A DNA stretch of 64,000 nt from Polytrichum commune (lineage: Eukaryota > Streptophyta > Polytrichopsida > Polytrichales > Polytrichaceae), in assembly GCA_950295325.1 (NCBI GenBank), contig OX485803.1, positions 30,814,001 to 30,878,000 on the forward strand, in the 5' to 3' direction. Of this stretch, positions 55,850 to 64,000 are shown piece by piece. The position numbers and the translations under genes are program-made. The notes beneath the pieces are model-generated. The model was not told the origin of the DNA, searched no databases, and was given only the letters and a program-made list of their open reading frames with translations. Within the stretch, counting starts at the first letter, position 1. Each line of letters begins with the position of its first letter.

Positions 55850-57451
55850 TCAAGGGATGGGAGAGCTGAAAGTGCGTCGAAGACGGTTGCCTGCTTTGAA
55901 ATCAGGTGCGGGCTTCGGCAAGATCAAGATGGCAGTGATACCACCAATTAGGGCAGATGCACCGCCAAGCAAGAAGGCGGGAATATTCCCTCCTCCAAAG
56001 AGTTCATCCCAAGGTCCACTTCCAACAGAAACCACAACTTGAGGGAGAACCACAGCCAAATTGAGCACACCGACAGACAATCCCTGGCCACCTCCAGATT
56101 TCTCGGTGAAAGTCGCCGTCAATGCATACGGGACGGAGTATGTAACAGCAAGGGGCGCTCCAAGAACCGCAAAGATTGCAAGAGCGGAGTAAACAACATA
56201 ATTCGGTGGCCCTTGGTTGGGATACAATTGAGCAGCTCGGTAAGCCGCCGATGTGACGAAGTATGTTCCGACGAAGCAAGCAGCGATGATCATGTTGGCA
56301 AGGCCCCATACATAGCTCGACCCTAATTTCCTGCAAGCAAACTCGATGCAGAGGGAAGATAATCCCAGGACAATGGAATTCAAGAGCAATCCTAAGGATC
56401 CCATGTGAACACCATCGTAGTACCATTTGCTTTTGAGCGGATCGGAAGGCTCCCCTCCGTAGACTTCCCTTCCCATCCAGTCTGTGTCGAACAGGAGGAA
56501 TGGGAACCACGAAATCCATGTTAAGGCTGTGACCGCAAGAATGCACCACATAGGTCGAGGTAAATCTCTCAAAGCTCCCACCAACTCACCGAAGAGAGCT
56601 TCAGTTGGCTCTTCCTCCTCGTCATGGTCATCGTCGTCTTCGTTGCTGTTGCCGAGGTTCGAGCTAGAAACGCTTGCGCTGTCCTTGGACTTGTCGGATA
56701 ACAATGGCGTCACCGCCTTCACCACTAAGTGTTTCCTCTTAAGCGGGTCGAATGGTGTCTCCGCGGCCGCGGTGATACTCAAAACCGTGGTGATCCCTAA
56801 AACGATGACTCCGAGAAGAAAAGCAGATTTCAAATTGGCGCAAGCGATGTCACATGCGTATGTGTATGTGAACGGGAAGATTTTGTACCACCCGTCGTAA
56901 GCTCCGGTTGCAAATCCTAGGATGTTCCCGAGAGCCATGAAGAGAGAGAAGAACGCATTAGCCTTCCTGTTCCGGCTTGCGTCTTTTCCTGTGAAATCTG
57001 CCAACAAAGCTCGGCAAGGTCCTTGGAGTGTGTTGTTGGCGAGATCGAGTACCCAGAAGCCCAAGACGAAGATAGCAATAGCTCGAGGCCGAGAGTCTAA
57101 GGTGTCTCCGACCCAGTAGCCGAGGTCGGCTGAGTATCCTATGATGAGCACTGCCACCACCACCAAGATTGCTCCTCCGAGAATGAATGGTCGTCTTCTT
57201 CCGAACCTGCTTGGGCAGGAGTCACTGTAGTGACCGATGATCGGTTGGACAAACATTCCGGAGATTGGACCACACAGCCAGATTAGGCTGGCCCATGCGT
57301 GTGGGATTCCCAGTTCCTGGACGTATGGGGTAAGTAGTGAGAGCTGTAGTGCCCATCCGAACTGTACTCCGGTTGCAACACTTGCCACTTGTATCAATGC
57401 TCGTATGGGTACTCGTGACTTCCCCTTCCCTCTCCGCGGTGATGCCTCCAT
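55850..57451 (-). CDS. Sucrose/H+ symporter (SUT/SUC family), single exon
   Basis: Plasma- or vacuolar-membrane sucrose/H+ cotransporter of the GPH/MFS family, 533 residues, about 12 predicted membrane spans. Family marks: QFGWALQLSLLTPYVQELGI at 30-49; His51 (equivalent to a conserved sucrose-site His); RFGRRRPF at 82-89 between spans 2 and 3; LDLANN at 135-140 with Asp136 and Arg147 (same 11-residue spacing as the essential pair in rice SUT1); FDTDWMGREVYGG with Asp324, Arg328 and Glu329. The start at MEASP fits the short N-terminus of SUT4-like (type III) proteins. The central cytosolic loop has an acidic run (EDDDDHDEEEE, 271-281). No intron interrupts the frame. Subtype is inferred from resemblance. 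Converges with GME. Confidence 0.95.
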   Translation of the reverse strand: MEASPRRGKGKSRVPIRALIQVASVATGVQFGWALQLSLLTPYVQELGIPHAWASLIWLCGPISGMFVQPIIGHYSDSCPSRFGRRRPFILGGAILVVVAVLIIGYSADLGYWVGDTLDSRPRAIAIFVLGFWVLDLANNTLQGPCRALLADFTGKDASRNRKANAFFSLFMALGNILGFATGAYDGWYKIFPFTYTYACDIACANLKSAFLLGVIVLGITTVLSITAAAETPFDPLKRKHLVVKAVTPLLSDKSKDSASVSSSNLGNSNEDDDDHDEEEEPTEALFGELVGALRDLPRPMWCILAVTALTWISWFPFLLFDTDWMGREVYGGEPSDPLKSKWYYDGVHMGSLGLLLNSIVLGLSSLCIEFACRKLGSSYVWGLANMIIAACFVGTYFVTSAAYRAAQLYPNQGPPNYVVYSALAIFAVLGAPLAVTYSVPYALTATFTEKSGGGQGLSVGVLNLAVVLPQVVVSVGSGPWDELFGGGNIPAFLLGGASALIGGITAILILPKPAPDFKAGNRLRRTFSSPIP

Positions 57452-57536
57452 CTCGCCCTCACCGACCGACCTTCTCCTTCAAATTCCACACAAAAAAACG
57501 GAAAAGAAGAGAGAATCTGCATACCAACACTGATTT

Positions 57537-58189
57537 CGTGAGTTTGTGTGTCACAAAACAAATTAATTTCTCCAATCTTATCATCATCATCATTTTCAAT
57601 CTTCATCATCCATTTAGTTTCTTCCACACATCCTGCCTTCACTCTCAAACAATCTCTGTCGGCAGTATGCTGCTGATTCCATGAGTTTGTGTCACAAAAA
57701 AGATTAATCCAACCTTATCATGATCATGATCATGATCATCATCCATTAAATTTCTTCCACCCATCCTGCCTTCACTCTCAGACAATCTCTGTCAGCGGCA
57801 TGCTACTGATTCTGAATTTAGCAATCAATTGCGATTCTATCCAGTTACTCATAACACCGTGCAATCTCAACGTTTTACGATCAACTACAAGGCCATTTAT
57901 CTCTGGCCTTGCAGCTACATCTCTCGAATAGAGATGAGTCAGAAAACAAATTGATCCAACCTTACTATAACACCAGATTTCATAGACGAAAATCTCACAT
58001 ACCAAATTTCTTCCACCCATTCTGCCTTCACTCAAACAATCAATGTCGGCAGTGTGCTACTGGTTCTGTATTCAGCAATATATTCCGATTCTCTCCAGTT
58101 GCCTAGAAACATCTTGCAATCTCAATCTTTCACAATCCAGTGCAAAGGTCGTTCACCGCTGGCCTTGCCGCTACATCTATCGAATAGAT
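57537..58189. repeat. Diverged tandem repeat upstream of SUT
   Basis: Three units: about 57,537-57,680 (short), 57,681-57,930 and 57,931-58,189. Shared words: GAGTTTGTGT..CACAAAA, TTTCTTCCACCCAT.CTGCCTTCACTC, AACAATC.ATGTC.GCAGT.TGCTACTG and CTGGCCTTGC.GCTACATCT.TCGAATAGA. It starts about 90 bp before the SUT start codon, so it occupies the 5' leader or core promoter. A (ATGATC)n run is at about 57,717-57,742. Confidence 0.75.
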
Positions 58190-60091
58190 TTCTGTGTAGG
58201 TAGAATCAAGCCATCAAATACCTCCACTTCCGACGCTGGTTGTATTTAGAAATCTTCACGTGATAGAACTTTCTGATTTTCAAAAGAATGAAATGCTAGA
58301 GTTATTCTTCAACTCAATGGGACTTTTCATCGAAAGTTGGTGGTCCTCGATAGGCTTCCATTGGTTGATTTGCATACAGAATGAAATGATTTCTTTCCGC
58401 TTGTGGTGAATGCTCGAAGGTAGTGTTTGAATTTAATTGAAGAGCAACCTTATTCGGTTCATTGAGGGCTAACCTCACCTTGCTAGCCCCTCGTGCTAAA
58501 ATAAGTTTGGCCCTCACTGAACGGATGTAGAATGTTCTTTATTCACACATCCATACTCCCTCCGTGCTTACACCAAAGACTCAGCAAACATGAACGGTAG
58601 TCTATGCGAAACAACCAAATCCCGACCAGAAGTCATGTTGAGTGAGAGGATAACTCTACCATATCACTAAAATAGTCGAATTCAGCTTATCGAGCACCCA
58701 CCAGGTATCATAAAGTCTCCACATTCAAATGGTCACTAGAATCCCAAGTGTTTGAGGTCTTTCCCGATGTCGACAATTGTATAAACTTGAACAAGAGACT
58801 ACGAAGAGAGGCAAATCCGTCGAAATTCGGTGAATCGATTTTGCAAGCTCGGCAACTGGTTTCAAAAATTAGAGAAATCCGACATTCTCTCACTTCCCCT
58901 CCAAAGCAAAAACACAAAAACACACCAAAAAATAAAACAAAAAATTCAATTTAAAAATTAAAACAAAAAATAATTCCAAATAATTCCAAATGATGCCTAT
59001 GGGATGAAACAAATTGTGTGTCCAAGAACACGAGACAGTAGCTGGGAGGCAGGCAGACATATCGAAATCCGTTCCTTGAATTTGCAGGTGCTTCTCCAGA
59101 AACTTGAAACCTTTTCTATCTTCTACTGTTTTCCCGGCCTTTCAAATGCGCGCTAGTCATTTAGCACTAACTGTTCTATATATTTCCACAGAATTCCATG
59201 CAGAGCTTAGGATACATGTCCACTGAAGAAACTACCACAAGTGTAAGAACCTCTCACATTTTACAGCTCAGACGACGACATGAAGGAAACACTTACCGCT
59301 TGTTGGAACATCGAACGCACGCCTACTTTTCCAGCATCCTCGAAAGGCTGGTAAGCCTAGATCTCTCATGCTAACAACACTCATCCGCACATTCTCCGAG
59401 TGACAAAACAAAGAATCCAAACCCAAAGTTTACAAACCTTTCCAAAAGTGCGTTCGGAAAACTCTACCCAACCCAACCCAGCCCAGCCCAGCCCAGCCCA
59501 ACTTATTAAAGTGGACTGGATTTCACACTCGCATTCAATTTCAATACTGACCATATAGATGCAAGGGGGAACACAGAAAGATATTCCTTACCCTTGCCCA
59601 AAATCACGTTCAACCAGAAATCTCTCCCACTCTCTCTTGCGACACAAAACTAGAGCCACCGAAATCCAGCTCTCAAGCCACACCACACAAACACAACCTG
59701 GCCCCTCCCTGTATGCAAGTCCGAAGGAAAGAAAAGAAAAGAAATAAGAATGCACAAAAAAAAAATTCACGAACGATTTCTTGAAGTCGAACACAAAGAC
59801 AGATAGACAGAAACGGAACGGAATCCTCCTTCCCTCTACCTTAAGAGTTATCTCAGAATCTGTTCAACAAAATGGGCATTTCTGCACCAAATTCGAAACT
59901 TGAAAAAGCCGGGAGAGAAGTCCAGGAGGTTGCTTACCAGAGGGAAGTCCGATTGCGGGGTTCAGAAGAGAAGCATCGCCACCATCACGGTCGTGCAGAA
60001 TGATGCGGTGAGAGTGCGGGCCCTGGAGAAGAAGGCTGAGAGGGAGAATGCAGTCCCACTCTGTTGCGAGCTCGCAATGGTCCAGGTGGCA
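58190..60091. other. SUT distal upstream region
   Basis: No coding gene recognised. It has a CCCAGCC-type repeat at about 59,467-59,500, and A-rich stretches near 58,910-58,980. An untranslated SUT exon here cannot be excluded. Confidence 0.4.
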
Positions 60092-60227
60092 ACCTGGTAG
60101 GTACGTAACGGAGTGGCCTAGGTCGGTATCTAGCTAGGTCGGTACGAAAGCTGGCGGAAAGCTAGGGCTTTTGCAAGGCTCTCGAGTCTCAAGCTGCGTA
60201 GGTCCCCTACTTTCGTACCTACCAGGT
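60092..60227. repeat. Short inverted-repeat element
   Basis: ACCTGGTAGGTACG (60,092-60,105) is matched by its complement CGTACCTACCAGGT (60,214-60,227). Between them GGTCGGTA occurs twice. Non-coding, MITE-sized. Confidence 0.65.
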
Positions 60228-60759
60228 GTGGGTTTGCGACCTACCAATGTCCCCCTACCGTGTAGGAGTGGAGCATGGAGGCTTCGACAGTATTAGGTTC
60301 GTTGGTGAAGTGGCAGTGACACGTGTCGCAAGGATAGTGATCGGCCCATGAGAAAGTTGATGTGGCGCAAAGATCAAGCACAGCTCAATATGCAAAGTGT
60401 CGATGACGTGGCTATGGCACTAACTTAAGTGAAGCTTATGCCGGTGCACTCGGGAATCAATGGCTCCAGAGTGTTTAGAAATTTGAGGAACTTATGTGTG
60501 TAACTTACACCTATCACTTTTGAGGCGGCGAGATTCTGTGACCCCTTGACTAAATTTTTTTTTACGAGGTTTGACCTACTCAGCAAGGAGTTACAGAGGA
60601 CACCGGATCTCAGTTTCGAAGTACAACTTTCGCGCAAAAAGCTACAGCGCCTGTATATATAATCCCAAAACCCCAAAATTCTTCACAGGATCACTTTTGT
60701 TATTTATCCTCACTGGGCCAGTGCCCAGACTCCAACACCAGGTGAAACCCACAACAGTG
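60228..60759. other. Intergenic DNA
   Basis: No gene recognised. Confidence 0.4.
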
Positions 60760-60940
60760 CAGTGTCCAGGGGAGGATTTCGGGCACAAGCAATCAAGACC
60801 AACCGGTTACACATGTTGGCATCTTTCATGTTTCCTTTATTAAATTGGAAGAACGTTGTGTACATTTCTCTAACGGGGTCGGTAATTTTCTTGAAGTCTT
60901 CAATTTGAACCGGTTAGACTCTCAAACACAACCAGCAATG
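60760..60940 (+). repeat. hAT-type MITE (family B), right end decayed
   Basis: Starts CAGTGTCCAGGGGAGGATTT and contains GACCAACCGGTTACACATGT, TTTCCTTTATTAAATTGG and GAAGTCTTCAATTTGAACC. Confidence 0.65.
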
Positions 60941-61519
60941 AATCCAGAGGCATTAACCAGACATGTTTTAAAAAATAAAATAAAATGGTGCCTATGTGGA
61001 AACTCCTCGGAGTTTACCTGGGTTTAATGGTTTGGCTGGATAGAATAAGAAAATGCTTTCACAGCCGTGCTTGGCCGCTCTTATGGGATCTTGAGGAACA
61101 TGGCACTTGATCCCCCCCCCCCCAACAAGTTTCCAACCTTTGGACCTGCTTGACTGGCATCTTTGGGAGGCAAAGGGAGGCAAGACACTTGTCCACCTCG
61201 GGGGAGTCCAGGTGTCGCTACCTGACTCGCCTGGACACCTCACCTCCCCGGCTTCGCCAGTCACAGAAGGAGCATCATTCTATGCCTAGGGTATAGACTG
61301 CAGGCCCCCTACGGCCCCTTCCCCCTGCCTACATAACTTGCATTGCGGGCATGTAGAGTTGGCAAAAGCCTTGGGTTCGGAGGATAGATTAAATAATAAG
61401 TTTAAACAACAAGGGGCTGCGTGTGGGGGATCCATCTGGAGCATCTTCCCTTCTGCTGACGCCACGTGGCAGGTTTCATGATCCTCTGCTGAGATGGAAT
61501 AACATGCTTTCTGTTCATT
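60941..61519. other. Intergenic DNA
   Basis: No gene recognised; a run of ten or more C at about 61,113-61,123. Confidence 0.4.
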
Positions 61520-61527
61520 TCTGGAAC

Positions 61528-62317
61528 CAGTGATTGGGGAGATTGTTTGGACATAAGGGCCACTTCACACATGAGCCAAGAGCCGTGACCTTGTAATGGT
61601 GAGGACCCTTGACTCTCATCCAAAAGCCGTACCATGGGGTTGGGAAAGCCCTTTTATGTAGTCTTGGGCCCTCAAGCATAGTGTGAAGTGAGAATGAACC
61701 ATGTTGTGGGACCATTGCATATTTTGTTGGCGGAAAAAGAGGGGAGGATTTGGTTTAATATAATATGTCTCCAAGTTTATCAATTTAAGATAATTACTTG
61801 GTGGTGTTTGTCTGTCTTGGAATCTGTCATGCTGGAAAAAAATATTAAAAAAGTCATGGTCTCCCGGAATTTGCGTCAAGCCCACCTCTTGGAGGTGGGT
61901 CTAACGCAAATTCCGGTAGACCATGCACCCTTATCCACAACCACCCATGTAGGACTCCATGTAGACTTTTCATCCACGAACTTTTCTTTGGGCCTTTAGG
62001 CCTTCACCTCCTAGTATGAAGTGAACTTGGACAGTCTCCGCCTTTTCGACCAATGAGAGCTCTTACATTGCCATGGTCAAGGGTCTTCAGCCTTGTGTGT
62101 GAAGTGGCCCTAAGTTAATCAGTTGAGATCCTAGTGTTTGCAACTCCAACCGGTTACATGTTGACATCCTTCGGTTTTCCTCTATTAATTTGAGGTATAA
62201 TTCCTTAACTTCCTCTAAAGTGATTGGTACTTCTCCTGAAGTCTTGAACTTCAACTAGTTATTTCTCAAACTCAACCGGTTCATCTGTAACTAACTGTCA
62301 GTTCTCCCCGATCATTG
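61528..62317 (+). mobile_element. hAT-type MITE (family B) interrupted by a Harbinger-type MITE
   Basis: Left end CAGTGATTGGGGAGATTG, right end TCTCCCCGATCATTG; flanks TCTGGAAC (61,520-61,527) and GCTGGAAC (62,318-62,325) form an 8-bp duplication (7 of 8). Without the insertion the element is about 230 bp and matches the family. The insertion occupies 61,557-62,110. Confidence 0.85.
61557..62110. mobile_element. Harbinger-type MITE (family C), nested
   Basis: Ends GGGCCACTTCACACATGAGC and CTTGTGTGTGAAGTGGCCC are inverted; TAA is duplicated on both sides (61,554-61,556 and 62,111-62,113). 554 bp. The centre (61,864-61,915) is an extended near-palindrome with CCCACCTCTTGGAGGTGGG at its core. 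No transposase. Confidence 0.85.
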
Positions 62318-62325
62318 GCTGGAAC

Positions 62326-62821
62326 CCAGCGAGGTCCTCACTCTTTCCAGCTTTAAGATCCACCTTTGCAAAATGGAAACCATGTTGTATCTGGAGAGAG
62401 GGAATTATCGCAGACAAGTGTAGTGCACCTCTCATTTGGAAAGGGCTAGGTGTTTGTGGTGTCTATGTAAACTCGTCCATTGCGTAGGTGAAAACACGGT
62501 GACTAATATATTATAGCATGTTAATGCATGACTACTCCTAGATGATTAGACTCCATAAATAGTATCGGAGACCCAAAACTAGTGCATGCAGCAAAGTTTA
62601 GTTGTAATGGATTGGCCCTCGACCTTACAGGGGACTTGTTTTTATTAGAGCCCCTTCATCCACGATGGATGAGTTTACATAATCATCATGAATCCCAAGC
62701 CTACAGGAAGAGGGTTGGGGCGAACCAACTTGTACACTGGTTCTTTGGAGGCAAGGGTTTAGGCATCCAACAAGGAACGAGTGTATGGGTTGGTTCGCCC
62801 AAATCTCGGGAAGAGGGGAAA
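62326..62821. other. Intergenic DNA with a short hairpin
   Basis: TTGGGGCGAACCAACTTGTA (about 62,714-62,733) pairs with complement near 62,783-62,803 (GTATGGGTTGGTTCGCCCAA), arms of roughly 33 bp with mismatches. A fragment of a family F arm is at 62,401-62,435. No gene. Confidence 0.5.
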
Positions 62822-63040
62822 TTATCGCATACAAGCATACCTCTCATCCATTCAACATTAAAACTTGATCCCCCTGTAGATTGGTGCACGATTCATTCCT
62901 AATGACTTGGACTACACTAGGCCATTTGGTGTTTTAAAGCTTATTTTGCAGTCAAATCAACTAGATACATGCAATTTCAGGTTGCATATTATTTCGGAGC
63001 TTTCATGTTGAATAAATGAGATGTACACTCGTATCCCTCT
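62822..63040. repeat. Family F hairpin element
   Basis: Left arm ATTATCGCATACAAGCATACC, right arm GAATAAATGAGATGTACACTC; interior AATGACTTGGACTACACTAG. Confidence 0.65.
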
Positions 63041-63275
63041 CTCCCTCTCATTTATTGTACCTTACATTCATCCAACACAAACAACCTTAAATTAGTATGA
63101 AATACGGAGGTTACCTTTTTAGTTCATTTGCTACCATAATTAGCTTTAAAGACCCCGAATTAATCTAGTTGAAGACTTGAAGTAATTTGAGATGAATTAC
63201 CCACAAACTAATAGGGATCAAATTTTAATGTTAGATGGATGAGAGGTTTGCTCGTATGCGGTAATCTCTTCTCAA
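63041..63275. repeat. Family F hairpin element, adjacent opposite-facing copy
   Basis: Carries AAAGACCCCGAATTAATCTA and GAAGTAATTTGAGATGAATT, ending GGATGAGAGGTTTGCTCGTA and GCGGTAAT. It directly follows the previous copy. Confidence 0.65.
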
Positions 63276-63352
63276 CATTTCTCATCGCTTCGATTGAATT
63301 GGAATGTCTATGGGACTAAAAGTGAAGGTCAACTTACATAGTCTACTCACGT

Positions 63353-63726
63353 AAGGTGTGTGGGTGTTGTTCAATTGATTTTTCATATTCTCCATCTTTG
63401 ATTGGTCAATATATATGTACTCAAACTTATGTTGCAATAGAAACTTTATGATGAATCAATAATCAACTAAAATTAGATTAAAAAACAAACTTACCATGTT
63501 ATTAGTTATAACTATCGCAAATGCATGTTTGCTACTTATGTAAGTAAGAACATATATCCTCCCCATTATGTTGACTATTGAAGATAGAATGATGGTTGAT
63601 TAAATTTGCGGACATAATCTAATCTCTTCTTAATGGTGTCCATACTTAATTCCACACCTAATCACCCACCATTCAATGGAGGTGTCCAATCAAGAGATGA
63701 GAGCCAATTAGGCCCACTTGCCTTTA
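63353..63726. repeat. Family A element
   Basis: Starts CGTAAGGTGTGTGGGTGTTG, includes CATATATCCTCCCCATTATG, CACCATTCAATGGAGGTGTCC and ends GGCCCACTTGCCTTTAG. Confidence 0.65.
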
Positions 63727-64000
63727 GTTGCAATTCTCAAAGACAAGACATGCACAAATGTATCATAACTTGCTCTAACTCAATGTATTGTTTGTTCAGC
63801 AATGCCAAAAAAATGGGTTATTGGTTTCGAACTTGTGGCGGTTTTGGTTTACACAATTTATGGCAATTCCCACCCACTTCCAATGTCGACAGCGGAAGCC
63901 ACGTAGGTAGGTTGTGGCCACCTTGGCGTATTATTGCCTTTATCATGACACATGTCCCCTCCTCATTGGTACAGCTCATATGCATGTTGAAGTCTGCCAC
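63727..64000. other. Window edge, intergenic DNA
   Basis: No gene recognised; an open frame running off the edge on the minus strand (63,818-64,000) has no known motif. Confidence 0.4.

Noticed and set aside
56004-56549. 181-codon minus-strand frame within the SUT gene
   Set aside because: Out-of-frame shadow of the sucrose transporter coding sequence; the 533-residue frame carries all family motifs.

Overview
The window is plant nuclear DNA: two intact protein genes lie close together near the right side of an otherwise gene-poor, AT-rich, transposon-dominated stretch. The organism is a land plant, judged by a GDP-mannose 3,5-epimerase (GME) gene with GT-AG introns, a plant-type sucrose/H+ symporter (SUT) gene, and plant-style TIR transposons and MITEs. 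The sequence alone does not let me name the clade. The large intergenic space suggests a large genome.

Genes. GME (48,048-51,848, + strand, six exons, 379 residues) is complete and keeps all the catalytic residues I could place; it feeds the vitamin C (L-galactose) and cell-wall galactose routes. About 4 kb away, on the opposite strand, is a complete 533-residue SUT in one uninterrupted exon (55,850-57,451). The two genes converge on the 51.8-55.8 kb interval. No tRNA, rRNA or CRISPR was found.

Layout. From 0 to 47 kb I see only mobile DNA, tandem arrays, decayed coding remnants and unassigned sequence. The families seen are: (A) a ~350-390 bp TIR element with ends like AGGTAGGCATGTG, the commonest repeat here; (B) a ~175-235 bp hAT-type MITE with CAGTGATCGGGGAGA-like ends and 8-bp target duplications; (C) Harbinger-type MITEs starting GGGCCACTTCACAC with TAA/TTA duplications; (F) a ~210-250 bp hairpin element with ATTATCGCATACAAG-like ends; two Mutator-like elements, E1 (10.2-12.4 kb) and E2 (16.4-20.7 kb), that carry host-gene exon fragments; and a pogo-like element (53.2-53.8 kb). 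Decayed coding remnants include reverse-transcriptase zinc-binding-like fragments at three places and a possible HUH-endonuclease (Rep-like) pseudogene at 42-43.6 kb. Tandem arrays occur at 26.7-28.05 kb (270 bp x5), 36.4-37.4 kb (~287 bp x3) and 39.6-40.6 kb (~346 bp x3).

The most interesting structures are E2, a 4.3 kb element sitting inside a split family-A copy and holding signal-peptide-peptidase exons with their splice sites; the possible Rep-like pseudogene; and a hAT MITE cut by a Harbinger MITE with both target duplications readable. All family assignments were made by eye, without database searches.
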